61,467 nucleotides of DNA from Phycisphaerales bacterium UBA1161 (GTDB taxonomy: Bacteria > Planctomycetota > Phycisphaerae > Tepidisphaerales > Tepidisphaeraceae): positions 1 to 61,467 of the forward strand of contig DBZL01000024.1 in assembly GCA_002311745.1 (NCBI GenBank), in the 5' to 3' direction. The notes beneath the pieces were generated by a model. The model did not search any database. It was not told where the DNA came from and saw nothing but the letters and a program-made list of their open reading frames with translations. Each line of letters opens with the position of its first letter. The stretch's first letter is position 1. The position numbers were made by a program, and so were the translations under genes. Positions 41,947 through 51,673 of the stretch are shown here, one piece after another.

Positions 41947-43397
41947 GCATCGACGGGGCTTCGGAACAGGTGCCAAGACGCATCGGGCGGATATTCATCG
42001 TTCACGTGCGAGGCCCGCTCCGCCACCACATCCTCGATCCAGCCGCTTTGCTTGACTCGCTGCAAACTCGCCACGCGCCGGGCATCGGCGTTGTACACCG
42101 CGAAGATCGGATCCCACAAAAGCAGCACGCCCGCGGGCGGATGATCCACCGCCTCCGGTGTCCACGGCTGCACGTAACGCCCATCCGCCGGGCTGACATC
42201 CATGTAAAAATAAATCCCGGGATGGTTGGTCAGAATCCGCGGATACGCCTCCCGCAGGGCGCTGCCGTGGTACCAGGCCACCAGGCGCTGGGCATCGGGC
42301 CAGGGCGGCGGCGTGGGGATCACACGCCAATAAAAGTTGATCAATCCCGGCGCCACCACCGCCAGGGCCGCCCACGACGCCGGCCGCGGCCACGCCAGCC
42401 GCGAGAAGATCCACTCCCATCCGCTGCCCGATAAAATCCCCCACATCGGCGCCGCCACCAGCAGATATCTCAGCTCTCCGTTGCTGGAGAGCATGCCCCG
42501 CCAAGACAGCAGGCTGTGTCCGACCAGCACGACCAGCGGCCCGCCGGCGATCAGGCATTCCATCCGATCCTCATGACGCGCAAAAAAACCTCCCATGCGC
42601 CCCAGCCCCCGCGCCATCCCGATCCACATGGCCGGCAGCGCCAGCGGACCGGTCAGCATCGGCAGCGCCGCCACCAGATAGAGCAGCGGCCCCGGCCGGT
42701 AGGCGCTGCCCGCTTCATACGGCCAATGATCGATCAGCCATCGCCACCAAGGCCCCCGCGGCGGCTCGCTCAGCCAACACCCCGCCAAGTCCCACGCCAC
42801 CAATCCCATCGGCAGCACCACCATCCATTTCCACTGCCGATGCGCCGCCAGCGCCACGGCCGCCAGCGGCAAAAAACAGAATCCCTCCGGCCGGCCCATC
42901 GGCGCCATCGCCGCCAAAATCGCCAGCCATCCCCAGTGCTTCCGCTGATAAGCCAAAAGCGCCAAGCCCGCCAAAAGCGCAAAGGGCAGTTCCGTCAGCT
43001 CGGAGAACGAGTGCAGGAACAGCAGCGGCTGGCCCAGTGTGAAGATCAACGCCAGCGCCGGCCAACGTCGTCCCTGGCCCGACGCCAGCGCATAAGCCAC
43101 CACGCCGCAACCGATCGCCACCGCCAGGCTTGTCAGCCGCACGCCGACGAGCCCGCCCGCCCGCGCTCCCAGGGCGAACAGCGCCGTGCACAACGGCCTT
43201 CCCCACACGTCCACGAAATACTGCGGATAGGCAAACGCGTGCCGCGCAAACAGATAGTGCGTCGCCGCGTCCGCCTCCAAAAATCCACGCGACCGCACCG
43301 CCGCAACGGCCGAACAGAGGGCGAAGGCAGCGATGGCGATGACGGCCGTCCGCCGCCCCGACCCGTTCTGCTGCATGTCACTGTGCCGATGGTTCAT
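41934..43397 (-). CDS. polytopic membrane glycosyltransferase-like protein (GT39/GT-C type)
   Basis: 487 residues with about ten hydrophobic segments and a soluble C-terminal part (about 385-487). An acidic first-loop motif [15 protein letters not shown] resembles the DE/DD motif of GT-C mannosyltransferases. [11 protein letters not shown] in a later loop fits ArnT/PMT-like proteins. The donor is probably polyprenyl-phosphate-linked sugar. Its ATG overlaps the stop of the RnfD-like gene (TGATG), so it is translationally coupled to it. Confidence 0.75.
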   Translation of the reverse strand: MNHRHSDMQQNGSGRRTAVIAIAAFALCSAVAAVRSRGFLEADAATHYLFARHAFAYPQYFVDVWGRPLCTALFALGARAGGLVGVRLTSLAVAIGCGVVAYALASGQGRRWPALALIFTLGQPLLFLHSFSELTELPFALLAGLALLAYQRKHWGWLAILAAMAPMGRPEGFCFLPLAAVALAAHRQWKWMVVLPMGLVAWDLAGCWLSEPPRGPWWRWLIDHWPYEAGSAYRPGPLLYLVAALPMLTGPLALPAMWIGMARGLGRMGGFFARHEDRMECLIAGGPLVVLVGHSLLSWRGMLSSNGELRYLLVAAPMWGILSGSGWEWIFSRLAWPRPASWAALAVVAPGLINFYWRVIPTPPPWPDAQRLVAWYHGSALREAYPRILTNHPGIYFYMDVSPADGRYVQPWTPEAVDHPPAGVLLLWDPIFAVYNADARRVASLQRVKQSGWIEDVVAERASHVNDEYPPDASWHLFRSPVDAQGQ

Positions 43398-44593
43398 CAC
43401 ACGAGCGTCCGCGGCCGAAGCGTCCGATCCAGCATTGGCGTGAGCAAACTGGCCAAGAGCAGCGCCACGTACGGACCCACCGGCGCAAAAAAATAAAGCT
43501 GCATCACCGCCGACACCATTCCCAGCACGACGGCAAAGATCGCCCGTCCCCGCCGCGTGATCGGCCGCAGGCCCGGCGCATTGGACAAAAAGAAAATCGT
43601 CAGCAGCAGCGGCGAAGCCAGAATCTCGTAATTCATGAACGTGATCGCCGTCGGCCAGCCCAGGTAATGCTCCCGAAACGCCAGCCAGTGCCAATGCGTG
43701 CCGCTGTCCGCGATCACCACCGGAATCGGCAGCACCAGGATGGCCACCACCGCCGCGGCAAGCGTCAGCACCGGCAGCCGAAAATCAATCAGCCCGCGGT
43801 AGAGCAGAAACAGCCCGCCGACGATGATCATGATGGCGCTGCCGTTGCCGATGGGGCTGCTCTGGCCCGCGATCACCAGGTCCTCCAGCGGCGGCATATC
43901 ATCGCGGATCAGCATCTGCAACGTCTGCGACGCCCGATCCGGCCGCTTCTGCGCCGAGGTGTACGCCAGCAGTTTGTCTGCCGCGGGAACCACCGCCAGG
44001 GCATCGAACGCGCTGCCCGCCGGCTGCTTCGACACCACCACCCACGCCCCTCTTTGCAGCACCACCGACCCCGGCGCAGCCGCCTTGAGCAAATCACCCC
44101 AAAATAGCCGGTCCAACCGCAGCACATACCGCGGCGTCAGCGTCTGCTCGAACAGCGCAAACAGGATCAATACGGTCGCCACCGCCGGATGAATCCGATG
44201 CCCGCCCAACCCCCCCAGCAGCCAAATCACCATCGCCAGCATGATCCCCGCCGCCGGCAAGATCGGCCACGGAACCACCCCGTCGATCGGCTTGGTGCTG
44301 AACAGATGCGCCGGCAGCATGAGCGACACCAGGATCGCCATCCACAGGCAATGCCACAGCCGCATCTGCCTGCCGCGCCAGCCGATGTTCCGCCACAGCA
44401 GCGCCGCCGCCAGCGTGCTGGCCACCACGCAAACCGTGGTTCCCAAGGCCCGCCATCCGAACAGGGCGAATCCCGCCGCCAGCGGAAACACCGCCGCCAG
44501 CATCTGTAGGGACACGAACGTCCCCACTTCGATTCCGCTGTGCAGTTGCGACTTGCCCGCCGCCGCGGTCGCCGGCGCTTCAAGCTGCGACAT
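43397..44593 (-). CDS. RnfD/NqrB-like membrane protein (divergent)
   Basis: 398 residues with about ten hydrophobic segments. RnfD-like stretches are visible: GIMLAMVIWLLGGLGGHRIHPAV, EDLVIAGQSSPIGNGSAIMIIVGGLFLLYRGLIDFRLP (in pieces) and the ending GPYVALLLASLLTPMLD. The covalent-FMN motif of RnfD (SGATPL) is degenerate, ASQTLQ here, so flavinylation is doubtful. TTTAAT (44607-44602) ends 8 nt before the ATG, a leaderless-type start. RnfA, B, E and G are absent from the window. Confidence 0.72.
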   Translation of the reverse strand: MSQLEAPATAAAGKSQLHSGIEVGTFVSLQMLAAVFPLAAGFALFGWRALGTTVCVVASTLAAALLWRNIGWRGRQMRLWHCLWMAILVSLMLPAHLFSTKPIDGVVPWPILPAAGIMLAMVIWLLGGLGGHRIHPAVATVLILFALFEQTLTPRYVLRLDRLFWGDLLKAAAPGSVVLQRGAWVVVSKQPAGSAFDALAVVPAADKLLAYTSAQKRPDRASQTLQMLIRDDMPPLEDLVIAGQSSPIGNGSAIMIIVGGLFLLYRGLIDFRLPVLTLAAAVVAILVLPIPVVIADSGTHWHWLAFREHYLGWPTAITFMNYEILASPLLLTIFFLSNAPGLRPITRRGRAIFAVVLGMVSAVMQLYFFAPVGPYVALLLASLLTPMLDRTLRPRTLV

Positions 44594-44657
44594 GCCAAGA
44601 CATTAAACCCCTCGCCCCAAAACGCCAAATAGACGCCAATCGCCTGTATCCGCGGCT

Positions 44658-45926
44658 TTAGTTCCCTCTCATCATCCGCAACGCCCCCAAGAGCGGCAGA
44701 CGCGACGGGCAGACGTGCGAGCATAGTCCGCAGTCGATGCAGGCGTGGATGCCGGCCGCCTGGGCCATGGCGTGGTCGCCGCGCTGGGCGGCTTCCAGGA
44801 CTACCGCCGGCTGCACCCGCGTCGGGCACGTCTCCATGCACCAAGCGCAGCGAATGCACGGCTGCGGATTGTTGGGCAATTCCGGCGGCGAAACATGAAG
44901 GGTCAATTCCCCGCCGGCGATGACCGCCTCGCCGCTGAGCCGGATGTCGCGCAGAAGATCGCCCCCGCGCAAGATCACGCCCTGGCGCCCAATGCCCACC
45001 GCGGACAGCAGATCGTCCAAGCGCATGCCCACCGGGACCGATAGCAGAAGCGAGCGCTGATCGACGTGATCGTGGATGGCCGCGGGCGTGCTCAGGTGCG
45101 GCCGGCCCAGCATCGCCTCGCCGACGGCCAGGGCCGCAACCGCGTCCAACAGCAGCACCCCCTGCGAGCCGGGCAACGCCCCCGGACGCAAACGCCGATC
45201 CGCCACGCTGTAGATCATCAGCGTCGGGTCCGACTGCGGATAATCGTTGGCCAAGTCGATCACGCGGACATCGGCGGCGTCCGCCGCGGTGCGCAGCGAC
45301 TTCACCCACTGCGGCCCCGCGTACGCCTCGACGCACACCTGCGCCGTACGCGCCCGAGTCAACCGGCCCAGCAGGGCGACGGCGGCGCAGATTCTTTGAG
45401 CATGGTGCGCCGCCACCGCGGCATTGAGCCTTAAGCCCGCATCCGAATCCAGGACCGTGCAGACGACCATTTCCATCGGTCGCGAAACGGCCATGTTCAA
45501 CTGCCCGATCAGGTCCGGGCTGCAGTGCCGATTGGCGCAGACGCCCAGGCTGCGTAGGCGCTCGATCCACGCCACCAGGTCGCCTCGATCGCCGTTGGCC
45601 GCTGGCGGGATGGAAACTTCCGCGGCGCCCTTGTCAGCCGCCAGTTCCACCGCCCAGGCCCGTTTTCCGTTGCTCAGCATCACCTGGACCACGGCGCCCA
45701 GCGTTCCACTGATCGGCGCCACCGGCGTGTGGGACAGCTCGTCGCTGCGCCTCACCAGCGCCTCGCCGGCCCGCACGGCCGTGCCGGGCGGTTTGGCGTG
45801 CGGCTCTTCCATCCCGCCGCCCAGCGGCACAACCAGCCGCCCCGGTGGATCGATCGTGGTCAGCGCCGGCGGCTGCTGGGGCCACAGGGCCGTGTGCTGA
45901 ATCGTGCTCTCAGGGGCGCTCGACAT
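44658..45926 (-). CDS. RnfC-like 4Fe-4S protein (degenerate nucleotide-binding region)
   Basis: 422 residues. The N-terminal RnfC/NqrA-type domain includes GRLVVPLGGGMEEPHAKPPGTAVRAGEAL (in part) and PISGTLGAVV. The C-terminal ferredoxin module has two CxxCxxCxxxCP clusters: CIRCAWCMETCP (about 352) and CIDCGLCSHVCP (about 389). The GxGGAxFP loop and ExxPYLTxD motif used by RnfC for NADH/FMN are not conserved (LRSLGVCANRHC and VLDSDAGLRLN instead). It could be an electron-transfer adaptor for the RnfD-like protein downstream. It is divergent from lysS. Confidence 0.78.
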   Translation of the reverse strand: MSSAPESTIQHTALWPQQPPALTTIDPPGRLVVPLGGGMEEPHAKPPGTAVRAGEALVRRSDELSHTPVAPISGTLGAVVQVMLSNGKRAWAVELAADKGAAEVSIPPAANGDRGDLVAWIERLRSLGVCANRHCSPDLIGQLNMAVSRPMEMVVCTVLDSDAGLRLNAAVAAHHAQRICAAVALLGRLTRARTAQVCVEAYAGPQWVKSLRTAADAADVRVIDLANDYPQSDPTLMIYSVADRRLRPGALPGSQGVLLLDAVAALAVGEAMLGRPHLSTPAAIHDHVDQRSLLLSVPVGMRLDDLLSAVGIGRQGVILRGGDLLRDIRLSGEAVIAGGELTLHVSPPELPNNPQPCIRCAWCMETCPTRVQPAVVLEAAQRGDHAMAQAAGIHACIDCGLCSHVCPSRLPLLGALRMMRGN

Positions 45927-46024
45927 CGATCCTCAGTTTGTCTTTTTCACCGCAGATCGCACCGCTCGTCAAGCGTGGGCGTTTTTACTTTTGCCGGTAT
46001 CTTCTTAAGATCAGCCCACTTGCC

Positions 46025-47479
46025 ATGTCAGAATCGGCCGGTCATTACGAGCAGGAGCGGCGGACCAAGCTCCAAAAACTGCGCCAGCTTGGGATCGATC
46101 CCTACGGCAAGCGCACGGCGGGCGTGACCCCGCTGGCAACGATCAAGTCGCAATACAAGCCAGAAATGGGCCACGACGGCGGCCCCGACGTGATCGCCGC
46201 CGGACGCGTCATGCTCAAACGCGACATGGGAAAACTCAGTTTCCTGACCCTGCGCGACGAAACCGGCGACCTGCAAATCGCCCTGGATAAAAAGCGGCTC
46301 AGCGACCGCGACTGGCAAATCCGCGATTCTGTAGATCTGGGCGATCTGCTGGTCGTTTCCGGCAAGCTCGGCCAGACCAACAAAGGCGAGACGACCGTTT
46401 GGGCGAGCACGGTTTCGATGGCTTCCAAAGCCCTCCTGCCGCCGCCGGCCAAGTGGGAGGGATTGAGCGACGTCGAATTGCGCTATCGCCAGCGCTACGT
46501 CGATCTATGGGCCAATCCCGAGGTGATGCGTCTCATGAAATTGCGCATCCGCGTCATCGACGAAATCCGCCGATTCATGACGAATCGCGGTTTTGTCGAG
46601 GTGGAGACGCCGATGATGCAGACCCTGGCTGGCGGCGCCGCCGCAAAACCGTTCATCACGCATCACAACGCGTTGGACATCCCGCTGTTTCTGCGGGTCG
46701 CTCCCGAGCTGTATCTCAAGCGTCTGCTGGTCGGCGGATTCGGCAAGGTTTTCGAGATGAACCGCAATTTCCGCAACGAGGGGATCAGCCCGCGGCACAA
46801 TCCGGAATTCACCATGCTGGAAGTGTACGAAGCCTTCGGAAGCTGGGAGACGATGGCCGACCTGATCGAGGAGATGATCACGATGGTCGCGCAGAACGTG
46901 ATCGGCACATTGCAGATCGAGCACGCCAATGGACGGAAAATCAATCTGCAAAGGCCGTGGCGTCGCGCGAGGATGACGGAATTGGTGGAGGAAAAGACGG
47001 GGTGGAAGTTTGACAAAAATCCCCTGCAGAAGCCGGAGTTGTTGGCGGGGCTGGGGGAAAAAGCGGCCCATTATTCGCCGGCCGAGCAGTTGGTTGAAGT
47101 GTATGAGAAATTGGTCGAGCCGACGCTGATCGATCCCTGTTTTGTGACCCATGCACCATCCGTGATTATTCCCCTCGCCCGTGAGAACAAAGAGGATCCG
47201 TATTTCGCAGACGTGTATGAGCTGGCCATCAACGGCGTGGAGATTTCACCCGGCTACAGCGAATTGAACGATCCCGATCTTCAGGCGAAGCATTTTGCCC
47301 ATCAGGTTGGCGAGAAAGACCAGCAGCAGAAGATGGACGAGGATTTCCTGACCGCGTTGAAATACGGCATGCCCCCGGCGGGGGGGTTGGGGATGGGGAT
47401 CGATCGGCTGCTGATGATGCTGACCGGCGCGGAGAGTATTCGCGACGTGATCCTGTTCCCGCTGATGAGGCCCGTTTAG
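46025..47479 (+). CDS. lysS: lysyl-tRNA synthetase, class II
   Basis: 484 residues. The N-terminal OB-fold anticodon-binding domain (about 50-140, GRVMLKRDMGKLSFLTLRDE) precedes the class II catalytic domain: motif 1 in RFMTNRGFVEVETPMMQ, motif 2 NRNFRNEGISPRHNPEFT, motif 3 GGLGMGIDRLLMMLTG. ATG 46025 lacks a Shine-Dalgarno. A TAAGAT hexamer (46006-46011) lies 13 nt upstream, giving a leader of a few bases. Confidence 0.97.
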   Translation: MSESAGHYEQERRTKLQKLRQLGIDPYGKRTAGVTPLATIKSQYKPEMGHDGGPDVIAAGRVMLKRDMGKLSFLTLRDETGDLQIALDKKRLSDRDWQIRDSVDLGDLLVVSGKLGQTNKGETTVWASTVSMASKALLPPPAKWEGLSDVELRYRQRYVDLWANPEVMRLMKLRIRVIDEIRRFMTNRGFVEVETPMMQTLAGGAAAKPFITHHNALDIPLFLRVAPELYLKRLLVGGFGKVFEMNRNFRNEGISPRHNPEFTMLEVYEAFGSWETMADLIEEMITMVAQNVIGTLQIEHANGRKINLQRPWRRARMTELVEEKTGWKFDKNPLQKPELLAGLGEKAAHYSPAEQLVEVYEKLVEPTLIDPCFVTHAPSVIIPLARENKEDPYFADVYELAINGVEISPGYSELNDPDLQAKHFAHQVGEKDQQQKMDEDFLTALKYGMPPAGGLGMGIDRLLMMLTGAESIRDVILFPLMRPV

Positions 47480-47513
47480 CCGCCCCGCTTGCGGGGCGCG
47501 TATTATGCTCCAC

Positions 47514-47539
47514 GCGCATCGCACGCGATGCGGCTAAAA
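47514..47539 (+). repeat. palindromic intergenic repeat, copy 3 (compensatory variant)
   Basis: The core reads GCATCGC-AC-GCGATGC. Relative to the other copies the third base pair of the stem has changed from G-C to A-T on both arms. The right flank GGCTAAAA is conserved. It lies between lysS and the Lol-type permease gene. Confidence 0.85.
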
Positions 47540-47549
47540 GATTGAATAC

Positions 47550-49076
47550 GTGTACAAACTCCATCTCATCCTCAAATACCTCCGCAAGCGCCGCATCGCC
47601 TGGGTGTCGCTGGTGGCGGTCATGCTCTGCACCGCCATGGTGCTGGTGGTCATCAGCGTCATGGGCGGCTGGCTGCGCATGTTCCGCCAGACCAACCACG
47701 CCCTCATCGGCGACCTGATCGTCCACCGCTATTCCCTGGACGGCTTCGGGCATTACCAGGAGATGATGCAGGACATCCAAAAATTGCCCGAGGTCAAAGC
47801 GGTCTCGCCGGAGATTCACACTTACGCTCTGCTCAACATCGCCAATCAGCTCCGCACGGGCGTGCAGGTGGTGGGCTACGACATCCAGACGATCGGGCAG
47901 GTCAACGGTTTTGTTTCCAGCCTGCACTGGCAGCCGGCGACGCTTGAAGAAAAGGCGAAAGAGTTTGACCGCAACGCCTCGGCGCTGGCCGCGCGGGTGC
48001 CGGAGGATGCCGAGATGCTGCGCGGCAATGCCCAGGCCATGCGGAACAAGGCCGCGGCCTTTCCCTCCTGGGACAAGCCCATGGCCGGCCAGGAGTATCG
48101 CGATCTGCTGCCCAACTCGCACGTGGACGTATCGACTTGGCCGGGGATCGTCGTCGGCTCAGGCGTGATCGGCTTGCGCCCGGACGAAAACGGCGTCATC
48201 GAACGCCCGGATTTCATCTACCGCAAATGGGTTCGCCTGACCGTCCTGAACGTTTCCGAAAGCCAGGACACGCTGGCCGACACGCGCGTGACCCGCTCGT
48301 ATTGGCTGATGGACGACAGCAAGACCGGCGTGTTTCAGGTCGATCAGAACATGGTCTACGTGCCGTTCGATCTGTTGCAGAAGGATTTGAACATGGATGC
48401 CCGCCCGTACACCGACCGGCGCACCGGCGAGCAGAAGACGACCTTTGCCCGCTGCAACCAGCTTCTCATCAGCCTGCGCGACGGCTACGACATGAACGCG
48501 GTCCAGCCCAAGATCGCAAAAATCGTCGATGACCTGGAGCAGAAGTACGGCGATCTGAATTTCCCGGATGATGTGATCAAGACGCAGACCTGGGAAGAAA
48601 AGCAGGCGGATTTTCTGGCGGCCGTCGAGCATGAAAAGGTGCTGCTGGTGATCCTGTTCGCCATCATCTCCGTGGTGGCGGTGTTTCTGATCTTCTGCAT
48701 CTTTTTCATGATCGTGGTGGAGAAGACGCGCGACATCGGGATCATCAAGAGCGTCGGGGCCACCAGCGGCGGCGTGGCCGGCATCTTCCTGGGGTACGGG
48801 CTGACCATCGGCATCATCGGCGGCGCGGGCGGGCTGCTCCTGGGCTACCTGGTGGTTCACAACATCAACTGGCTTCACGCCTGGCTGGCCCGCGAGCTGG
48901 GCGTGAAGATTTGGGATGCCAAGACGTACGTCTTCGATACCATTCCCAACACCATGGAGCTGCGCGACGTGGTGGTGATCGTGACCGTGGCGATCCTGTC
49001 CTCCGTGATCGGCGCCATCGTCCCGGCGGTGCGGGCGGCGCGCATGAACCCGGTGGAAGCGCTGCGGTGGGAGTGA
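47550..49076 (+). CDS. LolC/E-FtsX type ABC transporter permease
   Basis: 508 residues from GTG 47550. An N-terminal transmembrane helix (about 18-40) is followed by a large periplasmic domain (about 45-350) with a helical insertion, then three C-terminal helices (about 355-380, 405-430, 470-492). IFFMIVVEKTRDIGIIKSVGAT is the conserved cytoplasmic loop of MacB/LolE permeases, and the C-terminus reads PAVRAARMNPVEALRWE. It extracts lipoproteins or acts as a mechanotransmission permease with the ATPase encoded 2 nt downstream. No clear ribosome site is present. Confidence 0.9.
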   Translation: MYKLHLILKYLRKRRIAWVSLVAVMLCTAMVLVVISVMGGWLRMFRQTNHALIGDLIVHRYSLDGFGHYQEMMQDIQKLPEVKAVSPEIHTYALLNIANQLRTGVQVVGYDIQTIGQVNGFVSSLHWQPATLEEKAKEFDRNASALAARVPEDAEMLRGNAQAMRNKAAAFPSWDKPMAGQEYRDLLPNSHVDVSTWPGIVVGSGVIGLRPDENGVIERPDFIYRKWVRLTVLNVSESQDTLADTRVTRSYWLMDDSKTGVFQVDQNMVYVPFDLLQKDLNMDARPYTDRRTGEQKTTFARCNQLLISLRDGYDMNAVQPKIAKIVDDLEQKYGDLNFPDDVIKTQTWEEKQADFLAAVEHEKVLLVILFAIISVVAVFLIFCIFFMIVVEKTRDIGIIKSVGATSGGVAGIFLGYGLTIGIIGGAGGLLLGYLVVHNINWLHAWLARELGVKIWDAKTYVFDTIPNTMELRDVVVIVTVAILSSVIGAIVPAVRAARMNPVEALRWE

Positions 49077-49078
49077 GC

Positions 49079-49825
49079 ATGTCGCGTCTGGCCGAACAAC
49101 CCGCCTCTTCCTCCGCCGGCCGCGATGCGCTCCTGCTGGTCGCCAGCGGCGTGCGCAAGAGCTACCGCATGGGCGACAGCGATTTGCAGGTCCTGCGCCG
49201 CGTCGATCTGAGCGTCAAAGCCGGCGAATTCATCGCCATCGAAGGCCGCAGCGGCTCGGGCAAGAGCACCCTGTTGCACATTCTGGGCGCCCTGGAGTCC
49301 TACGATGCCGGGAGCGTCAGTTTCGACGGTCAGGACTTTTCCCGTTTTTCCTCCGCCCAGCGCAGCGCCCTGCGGAACCGGCAATTCGGTTTTGTGTTTC
49401 AGTTCTATTATTTGCTGCCGGAGCTGAACGTGCTGGAGAACACGATGTTGGCCGCGATGGTGGAGCATTCCTGGCTTTCGTTTCACGCCTCCAAGGGGTC
49501 GCTGAAGCGGCACGCCGTGGATCTGCTCAAACGACTGGGCTTGGAGGAGCGACTGCGGCATCGGCCGCAGCAGCTTTCCGGCGGCGAGCGGCAGCGCGTG
49601 GCCATCGCCCGGGCCCTGATGAATCAGCCGCGCGTGCTCTTTGCCGATGAGCCGACGGGAAATCTCGATTTTGACACCGGCCGGCAGATCATGAACGTTC
49701 TGGAGCGTTTGCATCGCCAGGCGAATCAGACCATTATTATGGTGACGCACGACCGGTCCCTGGCTCGCCAGGCCGACCGCATCCTGGTCCTCAAGAACGG
49801 CGCCCTCGAGCCCGCCCAGGCCTAG
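49079..49825 (+). CDS. LolD/MacB-type ABC transporter ATP-binding protein
   Basis: 248 residues. VRKSYRMGDSDLQVLRRVDL, Walker A GRSGSGKST, signature LSGGERQR, Walker B VLFADEPTGNLD and VTHDRSLA are complete, as in LolD. The GGGAG ribosome site lies inside the end of the permease gene, with only 2 nt between stop and ATG. It forms one transporter with the permease upstream. Lipoprotein release is likely, macrolide-type export possible. Confidence 0.93.
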   Translation: MSRLAEQPASSSAGRDALLLVASGVRKSYRMGDSDLQVLRRVDLSVKAGEFIAIEGRSGSGKSTLLHILGALESYDAGSVSFDGQDFSRFSSAQRSALRNRQFGFVFQFYYLLPELNVLENTMLAAMVEHSWLSFHASKGSLKRHAVDLLKRLGLEERLRHRPQQLSGGERQRVAIARALMNQPRVLFADEPTGNLDFDTGRQIMNVLERLHRQANQTIIMVTHDRSLARQADRILVLKNGALEPAQA

Positions 49826-49846
49826 CCTGGCGGCAGGAGTGGTTTT

Positions 49847-50719
49847 ATGTCCCTCAAGATCTGGATCGACGGCAAACTCTACGACAAGGAAGACGCCAAG
49901 ATCAGCGTGTACGACCACGGCCTGCTCTACGGCGACGGCGTCTTCGAGGGCATCCGCGTTTACCAGGGCAAAATCTTTGAATGCGAGGCTCACCTCAATC
50001 GCCTGTTTGACTCTGCCCGGGCCATCCACCTGACGCCGCCGCGATCAAAGGAGCAGCTTCAATCCGCCATGCAAGAGGTGGTACGCGTCAACGGCTTTTC
50101 CGATTGCTACATCCGCCTGGTGATCACCCGCGGGGTGGGCTATCTGGGGCTGAGCCCCGGCCGCTGTCCGACCCCCACCGTGTTCATCATCGCCGACACC
50201 GTCGAGCTTTATTCCCGGGAGATGTACGAAAAAGGCATGAGCATCGTGACCGCATCCGTGGTGCGCAATCCTCCCAATGCTCTTCCTCCGCGGATCAAGA
50301 GCCTCAATTATCTCAACAATATTTTGGCCAAGATCGAGGCGGAGGAAGCCGGCGTGCCTGAAGCGGTGATGCTCAACCAGGACGGGAACGTGGCCGAGTG
50401 CACCGGCGACAACATCTTCATCGTCCGATCCGCTCAGGTGCAGACTCCCGGCACGGCCGACGGCCTTCTTGAAGGCGTCACCCGCAAAACCATTTTCGAG
50501 CTTTGCCGCAAGCTGGCGATTCCGTGCATCGAGAAGACGCTGCGGCGTCACGACTTACACGTTGCCGATGAGTGTTTTCTGACGGGCACGGCCGCCGAGG
50601 TGATCCCGGTGACCCGGATCGACGGCCGGCCGATCGGCACCGGCAGCCCAGGCCCGATCACCCGCAGGCTGATGGAAGCGTTCCGGCGCCTGGTCCGCGG
50701 CGAGTCGTCGGCGTGCTGA
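49847..50719 (+). CDS. ilvE: branched-chain amino acid aminotransferase
   Basis: 290 residues, fold-type IV PLP enzyme. DHGLLYGDGVFEGIRVY and RLFDSARAI are the substrate-loop signatures, the PLP lysine is in PRIKSLNYLNN, and EAVMLNQDGNVAECTGDNIFIV and GTAAEVIPVTRIDGR are typical of IlvE. GGCAGGAG precedes the ATG. D-alanine aminotransferase is a less likely alternative. It catalyses the last step of Leu/Ile/Val synthesis. Confidence 0.93.
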   Translation: MSLKIWIDGKLYDKEDAKISVYDHGLLYGDGVFEGIRVYQGKIFECEAHLNRLFDSARAIHLTPPRSKEQLQSAMQEVVRVNGFSDCYIRLVITRGVGYLGLSPGRCPTPTVFIIADTVELYSREMYEKGMSIVTASVVRNPPNALPPRIKSLNYLNNILAKIEAEEAGVPEAVMLNQDGNVAECTGDNIFIVRSAQVQTPGTADGLLEGVTRKTIFELCRKLAIPCIEKTLRRHDLHVADECFLTGTAAEVIPVTRIDGRPIGTGSPGPITRRLMEAFRRLVRGESSAC

Positions 50720-50875
50720 TACGCGTTTTCCTAAAGCCGACGGATGGCCATCCGTGGGTCTTTTACCGTCCCCCGGCCTTGAAACCCCGTTTGCCGCCCT
50801 CAGGGCGACGAATTGACATGTTTTTGGCCGCCCATTACAGTTTTGCCCCTGTTCCGCGAACCATGGAGGTTTTTG

Positions 50876-51061
50876 ATGCAGGAATATGAGACGCTCAAGC
50901 GGCTGGTGGCCGAGGCCGAAGAGGACGTGAGCAAGGCCATTGGTGGAAACAAGGCCGCCGGAACCCGCGTGCGCAAGAAAATGCAGGAGGTCAAGGCGGC
51001 CGCCCAGGACGTACGCAAGAAGATCCTCGAAGGCCGCCAGACCGAGCCCGGCGCCGCCTAA
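50876..51061 (+). CDS. Hc1-like histone H1 family protein
   Basis: 61 residues, lysine/arginine-rich and helical. GNKAAGTRVRKKMQEVKAAAQDVRKKI matches the N-terminal part of chlamydial Hc1 (GNKAAAQRVR). The long Lys/Ala C-terminal tail of Hc1 is absent. It probably binds DNA and helps compact the nucleoid. ATG 50876 has GGAGG (50865-50869) 6 nt upstream. The gene stands alone between ilvE and the dehydratase gene. Confidence 0.82.
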   Translation: MQEYETLKRLVAEAEEDVSKAIGGNKAAGTRVRKKMQEVKAAAQDVRKKILEGRQTEPGAA

Positions 51062-51178
51062 GCGGCCCCTGGGTCGTTCTTTGCCATTGTCAGCAGCAGC
51101 GGGGTCCCGCTCCAAGGGCAGGTCGCCGCTTCTGCTTTTGGTCCCTCGCGGTTCAGCTAGCCATGGCGTCGCCCGATC

Positions 51179-51652
51179 ATGCCGCCGCAATTCCTCTTCG
51201 ACATCAATGGGCTGGATTTGAACCGGATTATCCACGATCAGGAGGAGATTCGGCGATACAACCCGCAGCGCGGTCATATGGAGATGCTCAACGCCATCGT
51301 CTACGTGGACGAAACCCACCATCGGCTGATCGGCTACAAGGACGTGCGCGAGGATGAATTCTGGGTGACCGGCCACATTCCCGGCCGGCCGCTGCTGCCC
51401 GGTGTGCTCATGGTCGAGGCCGCCGCCCAGCTCGCCTCCTTCTATGCCCTGCGCTACGTCGGTTGGAAAGGCTTCATGGGCTTTAGCAGGATCGAGCAGT
51501 GTCGCTTCCGCATGCAGGTGGCGCCCCCGTGCCGTCTGTACGTCCTGGGCGAGCAGGTGTACAGCCGCCACGGCCACATCTGCTGCCGCCACCAGGGCGT
51601 GATCAACGGCAACCTCGCCTTCGAATCCACCATCGTCGGCGCAAAATTGTGA
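51179..51652 (+). CDS. FabZ-like 3-hydroxyacyl-ACP dehydratase
   Basis: 157 residues, hot-dog fold. The active-site segment EFWVTGHIPGRPLLPG carries the catalytic His, and VLMVEAAAQLASF the catalytic Glu, as in FabZ. An N-terminal extension of about 50 residues (IIHDQEEIRRYNPQRG) occurs in several planctomycete FabZ-like proteins. It may serve fatty acid or polyketide-type lipid synthesis. No other fab genes are nearby. No clear ribosome site is present. Confidence 0.87.
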   Translation: MPPQFLFDINGLDLNRIIHDQEEIRRYNPQRGHMEMLNAIVYVDETHHRLIGYKDVREDEFWVTGHIPGRPLLPGVLMVEAAAQLASFYALRYVGWKGFMGFSRIEQCRFRMQVAPPCRLYVLGEQVYSRHGHICCRHQGVINGNLAFESTIVGAKL

Positions 51653-51653
51653 A

Positions 51654-51673
51654 CGTGCGGCTTAGGCCGCACG
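51654..51673 (+). terminator. hairpin after the FabZ-like gene
   Basis: An 8-bp stem CGTGCGGC/GCCGCACG with loop TTAG starts just after the stop codon. It is followed only by ATTT, so it is a weak intrinsic terminator or an mRNA-end hairpin. Confidence 0.5.
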
